Below, one piece after another: positions 44,000 to 52,040 of a DNA stretch of 64,000 bases (its first letter is position 1; each line of letters starts with the position of its first letter). The notes beneath the pieces are model-generated. The model was not told where the DNA came from. It worked only from the letters and a program-made list of their open reading frames with translations, and made no database searches. The position numbers were made by a program, and so were the translations under genes. The DNA comes from Longimicrobiales bacterium (lineage in GTDB: Bacteria; Gemmatimonadota; Gemmatimonadetes; Longimicrobiales; Gaopeijiaceae): positions 496,001 through 560,000 of the forward strand of contig OX639991.1 in assembly GCA_951828585.1 (NCBI GenBank). The letters run 5' to 3'.

Positions 44000-45457
44000 T
44001 TGACCGCCCTCACCACCCCCCTCCCCGCCCTCCCCCTGGACATCGCCCGCATCCTCATCGGCGCCGTCCTCTTCTTCTACTTCCTGAACGCGCTCAGACA
44101 ATCGCGCGACTTCAGCGATCCGGACGGCCTGATCGACCACCGGCTCACCACCCGACTCCTCCCCCCCACCCGCATCAGCCTGTTTCAGCCGGGCTTGCCC
44201 GGCATCCTCTTCCGCGCGGTCCACCTGGCCACCTGCGCCGCCTCGCTCCTCGTCATCACCGGCTATCACCCCCGCATCGCCGCGCTCTTCCTCTTCGTCG
44301 CAGCGGTGTCGACCTACCGCTGGAACGTGCTCGTCGCCTACCTCGACGACGCCATGATCCACATTTTCTGCCTTTGGCTGGTGCTGCTGCCGGTCGGACA
44401 AACGCTGACCCTGCCGCAATTGCTGGCGGACATGGGCGGCGACAGTGTCGGCACCCAGGCGTGGCTCACCGCCACCGTCCCCGGCCTCACCCCCCGCGTC
44501 TTCCTTGCCAACATGGCCCTCGTCTACCTGGTCGCCGGCGCCTACAAGTTCACGAGCCCGATGTGGCGCGACGGATCGGCCATGCACGCGGCGCTCCGCA
44601 TGCCGATTGCGCGCACCCCCGGCTTCTGGACCCTCCGCTGGCGCACGCCGTTGCGCCTGGTCACCTGGGCCGCACTGGTCATGGAGCCCCTCTTCGCGCT
44701 CATCTTCTTGCTTCCGGCCGGGTCGCTCCTCAAGTGGCCGCTGGTGGCGGGGGCGCTGGTCTTCCACCTGGGGATCGCGCTGACGCTCAAGATTCCGTAC
44801 TCGAATGCAGTCATGCTGGCGGCAATGGTCATCCCCTTCGGGCCGGAGATCTTGCAGGGGGCGCTTGGAGTCGCCCCGCTGGAGGGCGTCGCCGCCACCG
44901 GGCTTGCGCCTCTGGAGGTTGTCGCGATCGTCCTGGTCGCGCTGATCGCGGTCAATCTCGTCTGGGAGGCCGCGAACACGGGTCTGCGGCTTCACGAGCG
45001 ATACTCGTCGACCGGCTGGGACAACCCCGCGCGCGCCCTCCTCTGGACGGCGGGCATCTTCCAGAGCTACCGGCTCTTCGACTGGGTCGACAAACGCAAC
45101 TATCACCTGCGCTTCGAGGTGACGGCCACCGCAGACGACGACGCCACGATCACCCTCGACCCCGACGCGCTCTTCCCCCGGACCATGCGCCACCTGCTCC
45201 TCCAGTCCTACCTGGTCGGCAACATCTGGCTTCGCATGAGCCCCGACAAACTCGAGGCCGTCCGACGCTCCCTCCTGTTCCGTCACGCCCGCCGCTACGC
45301 CCGCACGCATCCCGACGCGGGCACAGTCGACGTGGTCGCCATCGTGCAGCGCATCACCGAAGATAATCTTGAGTTAACCCAAGGCGAGCGGCGGCCGCTC
45401 ATGCGCTTTACCTGCCGGGGTGGCGACGCGGTCATGCATTTTCCGGAAGAGGAGTAG
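44000..45457 (+). CDS. HTTM-domain membrane protein (vitamin K-dependent carboxylase-like)
   Basis: 485 residues, TTG start. At least seven hydrophobic helices fill residues 10-330, with the HTTM pattern (DIARILIGAVLFFYFLNAL, RWNVLVAYLDDAMIHIFCLW, FLANMALVYLVAGAYKFTSP). The last 130 residues are soluble. The domain is shared with vitamin K-dependent gamma-carboxylase, but bacterial members have varied or unknown roles. The stop is nine bases before the asparagine synthetase start, so they are likely co-transcribed. Confidence 0.78.
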   Translation: MTALTTPLPALPLDIARILIGAVLFFYFLNALRQSRDFSDPDGLIDHRLTTRLLPPTRISLFQPGLPGILFRAVHLATCAASLLVITGYHPRIAALFLFVAAVSTYRWNVLVAYLDDAMIHIFCLWLVLLPVGQTLTLPQLLADMGGDSVGTQAWLTATVPGLTPRVFLANMALVYLVAGAYKFTSPMWRDGSAMHAALRMPIARTPGFWTLRWRTPLRLVTWAALVMEPLFALIFLLPAGSLLKWPLVAGALVFHLGIALTLKIPYSNAVMLAAMVIPFGPEILQGALGVAPLEGVAATGLAPLEVVAIVLVALIAVNLVWEAANTGLRLHERYSSTGWDNPARALLWTAGIFQSYRLFDWVDKRNYHLRFEVTATADDDATITLDPDALFPRTMRHLLLQSYLVGNIWLRMSPDKLEAVRRSLLFRHARRYARTHPDAGTVDVVAIVQRITEDNLELTQGERRPLMRFTCRGGDAVMHFPEEE

Positions 45458-45466
45458 AGGGCGAAG

Positions 45467-47395
45467 ATGTGCGGCATTGCAGCGATTCTGTCCCAAGACG
45501 GGCCGGTCGACGCGGCTGCCCTGCGCCGCGCCACCCAGGCACTGCGGCATCGTGGGCCGGACGCGGAGCGCACCTGGGTTTCGCCGAGCGGCAGGGTGGG
45601 GCTGGGCCACACGCTGCTGGTGATCAACGACCCCCAGGGCCACCAGCCGATCGCCAGCGAGGACGGGCGGCTGCAGATCATCGTCAACGGGCAGTTCTAC
45701 GATTTCAAGCGGATTCGGGCGGAGTTGGAGGCGCGGGGGCACCGCTTTCGCACCCGGTCGGACAGCGAGATTGCGCTGCATCTGTATGAGGATCTGGGCG
45801 CGGGGTGTCTGGAGCAGCTGCGCGGCCAGTTCGCGTTCGTCATCTGGGACGAGGAGACGGGGCGGCTGTTTGCGGCGCGGGACCGGTTTGGGCTGAAGCC
45901 GTTCTTCTACGCGGAGCACGAGGGGGTGCTGTATCTGGCGTCCGAGGCGAAGGCGCTGTTTGCGGCGGGGGTGCCGCGGGGGTGGGATGAGCGTGGGGTG
46001 TACCACTGGCTGCTCGCGTGTCCGGATGAGAGGCTGTCGCTGTTCAAGGGGATTCGGCAGGTGCCGCCGGGGCATGTGTTGAGGGCGGGGGGTGGGGGGG
46101 TGCGATTGGAGCGGTACTGGGACTTGCCGGCGTCGCCGCGGCGGCGGAAATCCCCGGGCGCCCCGCCTGCGGCCGCGAGCGCCGAATTCGACCGCGTCGT
46201 CGAGCGCACCCGCGAACTCACCGAGGAAGCGGTCCGCTTGCGTATGGTCGCCGGGGTTCCCGTCGGGTGCCTGATCAGCGGCGGGCTGGATTCGTCGTCG
46301 GTACTGGGGATGGCGGCCACCTGCACGGACGGCCCGGTCGCCGCGTTCACGGTTGGCTTCGAGCGCCGCGAATTCGACGAGAGCGCGGGGGCGCGCGAGA
46401 TGGCCGCCGCCGCGGGCGCCGACCACACCGTCGTCACACTCAGCGACGCCGATCTGGCCGACCATTTCGCCGACGCCGTCTGGCACGCCGAGACCCTTCA
46501 GTACAACACTCACGGCGCGGCGCGCTACCTGCTCAGCCGGGGCGTGCGCGAAGCCGGCTACCGCTCGGTTCTCGCGGGCGAGGGCGCCGACGAGGCCTTC
46601 TTCGGCTACGAGTTCCTGCGCGCGGCGACGGGAGCGTCCCGTGGCGGCCTCGGACCCCGCAAACTGCTGCGCATCCTGTCCGGACTCCTTCGCTCCCCCA
46701 GACGCCACCACCCCACCCTGGCCGCCGTCTCCCCCTGGCTGGCCCGTCTCGCGCTCCTCCTCCCGGCGGCCCCGTCACTCTTCACCCGGCTCTCCGGCGG
46801 CCTCGGCCTCATCCAGTCGGTCTGCTCACGCGACTTCCTGCACGGCTTCGACGGCTACGACCCCTACCGCACCTACTACCGCCGCTGCAAGGAGGCGGCC
46901 GACCTCTCCCGTCGCGAACCGGCCCGGCGGCTCCTCTACCTCTGGCAGCACTCAATCTTCGCCAACTACCACATGGCCGCCGACCGCCTCGACATGGCGC
47001 ACGGCGTCGAGGTCCGCCTCCCGTTCCTCGACCACGAGCTCTTCGAGTACTGCAACAGCCTCCCGCTCGCGGTGCTGACGGATCACGCCCGGGAAAAGCA
47101 CCTGCTGCGCCAGGCTGTTCGGTCCTACATCCCGGACTCGGTGTACGGGGCGGTGAAGCGGCCGTTCATGGCGCCGTCGGCGGTTGGGGTGGAGGGGCCG
47201 CTGCATGATTTTCTGCAGGATACGCTGCGGGGTGAGGCGATGAAGGCGGTGCCGTTTGTGGATGCGGGGGCGGTGGGGGGGGTGCTGGATGGGCTGGGGG
47301 GGTTGGGGGAGTGGGATCGGGGGTCGGTGGATTCGCTGCTGTTGATGCTGGCGTCGGTGGCGGTGTTGCAGGGGCGGTGGGGGTTGGGGTCATGA
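45467..47395 (+). CDS. asnB: Glutamine-hydrolysing asparagine synthetase-like protein
   Basis: 642 residues. Cys2 is the glutaminase nucleophile (MCGIAAI); RHRGPDA, NGQFYDF and RDRFGLKPFFY complete that domain. SGGLDSSSV at 271-279 is the ATP-pyrophosphatase loop, and AEGADEAFFGYEF follows. It would amidate aspartate or, as in many paralogues, a carboxylate of a natural product or cell-wall part. Pairing with an HTTM protein is unusual for housekeeping AsnB. The 3' end is very rich in G runs. Confidence 0.9.
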   Translation: MCGIAAILSQDGPVDAAALRRATQALRHRGPDAERTWVSPSGRVGLGHTLLVINDPQGHQPIASEDGRLQIIVNGQFYDFKRIRAELEARGHRFRTRSDSEIALHLYEDLGAGCLEQLRGQFAFVIWDEETGRLFAARDRFGLKPFFYAEHEGVLYLASEAKALFAAGVPRGWDERGVYHWLLACPDERLSLFKGIRQVPPGHVLRAGGGGVRLERYWDLPASPRRRKSPGAPPAAASAEFDRVVERTRELTEEAVRLRMVAGVPVGCLISGGLDSSSVLGMAATCTDGPVAAFTVGFERREFDESAGAREMAAAAGADHTVVTLSDADLADHFADAVWHAETLQYNTHGAARYLLSRGVREAGYRSVLAGEGADEAFFGYEFLRAATGASRGGLGPRKLLRILSGLLRSPRRHHPTLAAVSPWLARLALLLPAAPSLFTRLSGGLGLIQSVCSRDFLHGFDGYDPYRTYYRRCKEAADLSRREPARRLLYLWQHSIFANYHMAADRLDMAHGVEVRLPFLDHELFEYCNSLPLAVLTDHAREKHLLRQAVRSYIPDSVYGAVKRPFMAPSAVGVEGPLHDFLQDTLRGEAMKAVPFVDAGAVGGVLDGLGGLGEWDRGSVDSLLLMLASVAVLQGRWGLGS

Positions 47396-47507
47396 GCTCA
47401 ACGGGCCAGAGACATTTCCTGCGTGACGCCGACTGGTGGCCCGAAGACAACGACGTGGACGAAGCCGGGCGGATGTGGTTATTCATCAATCAAATCAAGG
47501 AGGAGTC

Positions 47508-48671
47508 ATGGAAGAATCACGCGTCGCCCGCGCTCTTGGGGCACTGACCGTTTTCACCGCCCACGTCCTCCTTACAGCGCCCGGTCCCGCCCGCGCCCAG
47601 GAAGTCACCATCCTCGTGGAAGACCTCTGCGAGACGTGCTCGATCGAGATCACCCCCGATGTCGTGCTCGGCACCGACGGCGAATCCGTGACCGAGTACG
47701 CGCGGGACCTCCATCGGCTCGCCGATGGCCGTTTCGTGATGACCTTCCAGATCCATTCGGGGGGCGAATTCACCGTCTTCGCGGCCGACGGGTCGTCGTT
47801 CCGCCGGATCGGGCGGCAGGGAGAGGGACCGGGCGAGTACCAGCGTGTATACCGGGTGAGGGATCACGGCAGCCAATTCCACGTCTTCGACATGTTCAGG
47901 CGAATGACCGTGCTTGACGCAGACTTCAAGGTCGTTCGAACGGCGTTGGTGCCTTGCCTGGAGTGCACCGGCCGGGACATGGAGATCCTGCCCGACGGAT
48001 CGGCCGTACTGAATTCCCTGGAAGCCCGGAAGGGGGAGCCATGGGCGACCGCCCGGGACTGGTTCGCCATCCAGGTCGTGGGCCAGGACGGTGAGTTCCT
48101 CCAACAGCTGGACCCGGTTCCCGTTGTGGGTCCCGCTCACCCGGTCGAGGAGTTTCGGCGCCATCTCGAGGTCGCGCCGGACGGTTCCGTCCTGTCGGCC
48201 CACGTGGAGAGATACAGAATCGATCGCTGGGATCCGGAAACGGGGGAGCTGCTCTCCGCCCATGCCCGCGACGTCGCCTGGTTCCCCGCCCCGGACCCGG
48301 ATGGGATGCGCGGCCCGCCCAACGATCCTCCCCGGTCCGTAGTTAGGGGAATGGAACCGGACGCGGAAGGAAGGCTTTGGCTCAGCTTCTTCCGGCCGGT
48401 CGCGGACTGGCGGGACCGGCTGGAACGGCCCGGGCGCTCCAGGAGTCCGGAGGGTGGAGGGGGAGGCTGGCAATACGGTCCCGGCTCGTGGGAGAGTGTC
48501 CTGGAGGTGCTCGACCTCGACTCGGGGCGCGTGCTCTTCTTTGGGGTCCTGGAGGTGCCGGGCAGTCCGTACCTGATCGCCCCCGGCTGGCTGGCCGTCT
48601 ACGACGATGAAGCGATCGTGCCGGCTTACCGGATGTACCGCGTGCAGCTGGTGGGGTTGGAGAAACACTGA
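47508..48671 (+). CDS. Six-bladed beta-propeller exported protein (paralogue 4)
   Basis: 387 residues from the ATG preceded by AAGGAGG. Signal peptide ends at PARAQEV, with no lipobox. Propeller segments include GEFTVFAADGSSFRRIGRQGEGPGEY and a C-terminal WLAVYDDEAIVPAYRMYRV. It stands in tandem with the frameshifted paralogue 5 downstream. Confidence 0.8.
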   Translation: MEESRVARALGALTVFTAHVLLTAPGPARAQEVTILVEDLCETCSIEITPDVVLGTDGESVTEYARDLHRLADGRFVMTFQIHSGGEFTVFAADGSSFRRIGRQGEGPGEYQRVYRVRDHGSQFHVFDMFRRMTVLDADFKVVRTALVPCLECTGRDMEILPDGSAVLNSLEARKGEPWATARDWFAIQVVGQDGEFLQQLDPVPVVGPAHPVEEFRRHLEVAPDGSVLSAHVERYRIDRWDPETGELLSAHARDVAWFPAPDPDGMRGPPNDPPRSVVRGMEPDAEGRLWLSFFRPVADWRDRLERPGRSRSPEGGGGGWQYGPGSWESVLEVLDLDSGRVLFFGVLEVPGSPYLIAPGWLAVYDDEAIVPAYRMYRVQLVGLEKH

Positions 48672-48709
48672 CGCGGCCAGCAGTGCGTACCGTTACAATG
48701 ACTCCCGCA

Positions 48710-49770
48710 ATGAAGCCGTTTGTTCCCTTGGCCTTCCTGGCCCTGACCGGCATCGCCTGTGCCGAATCGGGCGATCCCGCACCCGCGCCTCCCGCGGAAT
48801 CGGTGCCGGACTTCGAGATTTCGGACACCGCCGGGGTCGACATCGTCGAAAACGCCCGCCCGCCCGCCGACTCAAGACTGGATTGGCGGGTCGGCGAACA
48901 ACCCGTCCTATCGATCGGGGAGATCGACGGACCGGACCCGTACCTGCTGGACATTTCCGATGTGCTCCGCATGCCCGACGGCCGGATCATCGTGGCGGAC
49001 CGCGTTTCCCGCGAGCTGCGGGTCTTCGACACCGTGGGGGGCCACCTGGCTACCTGGGGTGGCGCGGGAGAAGGACCCGGGGAGTTCACAAACCTCACAA
49101 GTCTCGACCGCTGGCCGGGGGATTCACTCGTTGCCCGTTGGTCGCAGGGCAATCGCCTGACCGTCTTTGACTCACAGGGCAACTACGGGCGCGTCTTCGG
49201 GATGCAGGACCGGGACCGCATCTATGTCGAAACTGTGCTTCCGGACGGTCTGGTCCTCGCTTCAAGAGCGGTTTCCTCCGAGTCATCCCGGAACGGGCTC
49301 TCGTCTCCTCGAACGACGCCTACGAGTTCCGGGTCTACTCGACTGACGGGACGCTGAAACGCATCGTCCGCAGAAAACACGATCTCGTCCCCACGACGCC
49401 GGCGCACCTTGACGCGTATATCGAGCGCCGGGTGGCGGGATCGCCCGAGCCGGAACGGGCGGCGAGAAGGCGTGAGGAGCAAGATCGGTACCGGGACGTG
49501 CGCCTCCCGGACACCCACCCGGCGTTCCGCAGAGTCCGGGCCGACGAGCTGGACCACCTATGGGTTCAGGAGTACATCCTGCCGGAAGAAGCGGGGCCGA
49601 ATCCAATTTGGACGGTCTTCGACCCCGAGGGACACGTCCTGGGCTTCATGGAGACCCCCGCCGGGCTGCGCATCTTCCAGATCGGGGCGGACTACATCCT
49701 CGGCTACGCCACGGACGAGTTGGGTGTGGAATACGTTCAGGTGTGGTCGTTGAGCCGGTCGGGGGGCTAA
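48710..49770 (+). pseudogene. Six-bladed beta-propeller lipoprotein (paralogue 5), frameshifted
   Basis: The first frame gives a signal peptide with LTGIACAESG, then MPDGRIIVADRVSRELRVFD and WGGAGEGPGEF, and ends out of frame at 49357. The second frame continues the same fold, SNDAYEFRVYSTDG, HLWVQEYILPEE, WTVFDPEGHVLGFME, to 49770. The join is at about 49258-49262 and needs one missing base restored. Either a recent loss or a sequencing error. Its 38-base spacing from paralogue 4 suggests one operon. Confidence 0.75.
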
Positions 49771-49862
49771 TGCATTCCGCAGATAGAACATCGCGGATGC
49801 CTTGTCCCAGCCGTGGCAGCTTCCTGCTGGACGAATGAACGTAAGCCGCTTATGATAAGTGC

Positions 49863-50675
49863 ATGGACACTGCAATCCAGCGCTACCTGGCGGAAATCGG
49901 CCGCAGAGGGGGCAGAAAGAGCCGCCGCAAGCTGGACCCCGAGACCGCCAGGGCCATGGTTCGAGTTCGCGAGGCAGGGCGGACGTATCGGAAGTTCTAC
50001 GCCATGTGTTTCTGGTCCTACCGCAAGGACCTGGAAATCGGGCTGGCCGATGTGGACTGGGTGGTGGAAACGCTGAAGAAGAACGGTGACATGAGGGCGT
50101 GGAAGGCGGCGGAGCGACTCGTCGGAGCCGGAGATCAGACAGCGCTCATTAACTGGAGTCACGACCCGACTTGGTGCTTCATGCCCCCGGTGTCAGACGA
50201 GAGGTGCGGCGTAACCCTCCACGAAGTCGACCTCGTCATCAACAGGGTCCTGACTCTCGCGGGTCGCGACGAGGCGCGCGACTTCGTGGACACCCTCCAC
50301 GCGCATCGGCACATCCTGCCCCTGGGCGCCATGATCTGGGCAGCCGTCGCGAAGGATCCGGGGTTCACTCCAGCCTCGCTTCTCGAGCAGCTGAAGCGCC
50401 GGGGTCGATACCAGCCGGAGGATATCGCCCGGCTCACCCTTGCCGCACCCCTGGATCTGGTCGAAGTGAAGGAGACCTGGCGGGCCGCGCTCTCCGACGC
50501 GGACAAGTTCATTGGCGAGCGGCCCCACGAAGAGGTCGGATGCCTTTACTACTCTCCGAGCCGTGACTGTTTCGTCGCCCCGTCACCAGGCATTTGCCTG
50601 AAGGAACAGGGTCTGGTCCCCCACTTTGGACGATCTGAAGGCATTCTGCCGAAGGTTGCTGAACTGAAGTGCTAG
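49863..50675 (+). CDS. Antitoxin-like domain fused to the C-terminal half of an AbiEii-like protein
   Basis: 270 residues. Residues 1-70 (IGRRGGRKSRRKLDPETARAM, FWSYRKDLEIG) resemble small stand-alone proteins often encoded beside AbiEii-type nucleotidyltransferases. From about residue 105 the sequence resembles the closing half of such a transferase: EVDLVINRVLTLAGRDEARD, like the family's DLATNKVLAL.GR.E.RD. The catalytic GS...D.D core is absent, so the product is not expected to be an active toxin. An internal deletion that fused two neighbouring genes explains it best. An 11-bp palindrome, CTTATGATAAG, lies just before the ATG. Confidence 0.55.
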   Translation: MDTAIQRYLAEIGRRGGRKSRRKLDPETARAMVRVREAGRTYRKFYAMCFWSYRKDLEIGLADVDWVVETLKKNGDMRAWKAAERLVGAGDQTALINWSHDPTWCFMPPVSDERCGVTLHEVDLVINRVLTLAGRDEARDFVDTLHAHRHILPLGAMIWAAVAKDPGFTPASLLEQLKRRGRYQPEDIARLTLAAPLDLVEVKETWRAALSDADKFIGERPHEEVGCLYYSPSRDCFVAPSPGICLKEQGLVPHFGRSEGILPKVAELKC

Positions 50676-50719
50676 CCTGGCTCAGCTCAGCGAGACCAAC
50701 TCAGACTGGTAATCTCCCC

Positions 50720-51730
50720 TCAGCTCGCCACCGCCCTCACCACCACCGTCACCTTTACATCCGTCAACAACCCCCCATCATCCGCCCGGCCACGCAGCAA
50801 ATACGTCCCCGGCCGGTCGAACGTCACGTTCACCGTCCACCGCCCATCCTCGGGCAACTCCGGTGGCACCCATAGCGGCGCCCACGGCGAGTTCGCCCCG
50901 GCGCGCGTGTCCTCCCACACCTTGACCTGCGGAGGATCGAAGGCCACCGCGCCCGCGGCGCCTACATCCCCTGCACCACCCACCCCCTCCCCTCCCCGGT
51001 ACAGGAACCACGACATGAACAGTCCGTTCACCTTCTGCACGGTGATGCGGGTCGGCGGAGTCAGCTGACGGCGGCTGAAGGTCGGCGGCGCGTTCCAGAT
51101 CGAGTCGGCGCGCGCGGAGTCTGCGGCGGTTGCCAGGCGCGGGGGACGGGGGCGGCGCGCTCTCAGCAGCCCATCGTCCTCGACGAGCACGGTGAGAGTC
51201 ACAGGGCTGCCGACCGTCGTCTCCCGCTCTGCGGGGCCCTCGAGGGTGATGGTCGGGAGTTCGTTGGAGCGCGTTTCCGCATTGCTGTGCCCCGCCCCGA
51301 GTGCCCCCGTCTCCGACATGAACACCATGTTGTCCACGATGTAGTCGGGCCTGAGCGATGCATAGGCCCGCTCGGTCACGCCGTTGGCGGTCAGCGTCCA
51401 CACCAGCTCCTGGTCCCCCCAGTCGGCCGGCACGCGGACCTTGAAGACGAAGCGGTTGCGGCGCGGCAGGAAATGGGTCGGCTGGCCGCGGTCCGCGGGT
51501 CCGGGAGAAAAGCCGTTAAGCTCACCGACTGGCACGTCGAGCTCTTCCAGCCAGTTGCGGTTCATGTAGCCGAAGAGGAAGCTGAACGAGCCGTCCTCGT
51601 TGCGTTCCCAGCCTTCGAAGGCGGGGGCGACGCTCTGGCCGCGCTGGTAGGTCTGGGCGGCGGCCTGGCGGGAGGCACCGGCGGCGATGAGCAGGAGGAC
51701 CACGCACAGGAGGGCTGAAGTCAGCTCTAG
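50720..51730 (-). CDS. Exported protein of unknown function, native start lost
   Basis: About 335 residues of coherent protein: a signal-like LTSALLCVVLLLIAAG ending in AAAQTYQRG, then two beta-rich segments (FVFKVRVPADWGDQELVWTL and VNVTFDRPGTYLLRGRADDGG). No ATG, GTG or TTG stands where the signal should begin; the first usable GTG (51703) is inside the hydrophobic core. The reading frame runs straight into a MITE-like repeat whose end is at 51731. The repeat seems to have removed the original start and promoter. Function unknown; it neighbours an exported cytochrome c protein. Confidence 0.65.
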   Translation of the reverse strand, partial: LELTSALLCVVLLLIAAGASRQAAAQTYQRGQSVAPAFEGWERNEDGSFSFLFGYMNRNWLEELDVPVGELNGFSPGPADRGQPTHFLPRRNRFVFKVRVPADWGDQELVWTLTANGVTERAYASLRPDYIVDNMVFMSETGALGAGHSNAETRSNELPTITLEGPAERETTVGSPVTLTVLVEDDGLLRARRPRPPRLATAADSARADSIWNAPPTFSRRQLTPPTRITVQKVNGLFMSWFLYRGGEGVGGAGDVGAAGAVAFDPPQVKVWEDTRAGANSPWAPLWVPPELPEDGRWTVNVTFDRPGTYLLRGRADDGGLLTDVKVTVVVRAVAS

Positions 51731-51975
51731 CAGTCCGTGGATAAAGCCGCGCGAGCACCGAGAGTGGCGAGGCGCCGGGCTGGCAAGGCGCGACGAAGGG
51801 CGAATAGCACCGCTATTCGTCCAAGGAGCAACGCAGAGCGGAGCCGCGAACGGGCGAAAAGTACAGTAAACATTACAAATTATGAAGTACAGTTTACAGT
51901 GTGACCAAGTCGAGCGAAGCGCCCAGCGCGGATGCATCGCCGCTCGAATGCCGGGGGGATTTTGTCCACGGGCTG
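51731..51975 (+). repeat. MITE-like element, complete copy D (245 bp)
   Basis: Imperfect terminal inverted repeats, CAGTCCGTGGATAAA and (inverted) CAGCCCGTGGACAAA, 13 of 15 identical, bound 245 bp without coding capacity. Inside are a perfect 8-bp hairpin with a 3-base loop, CGAATAGC/GCTATTCG (51802-51820), the 16-mer GGAGCAACGCAGAGCG shared with copy C, and the tandem dyad. No clear target duplication was seen. The 65 bases from 51976 to 52040 hold no gene. Confidence 0.65.
51860..51898. promoter_or_regulatory. Tandem dyad operator, site D (inside MITE copy D)
   Basis: AGTACAGTAAACATTACA, spacer AAT, TATGAAGTACAGTTTACA. Each box keeps a perfect TTACA right half and a weaker left half. The 18+3+18 layout matches the other four sites. 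Confidence 0.55.
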
Positions 51976-52040
51976 CCGGGGGCTGCGACATAATCCGCGA
52001 GCGGTGAAACACGGGTCCCCTTCGACGGCTTCCCATCCCC

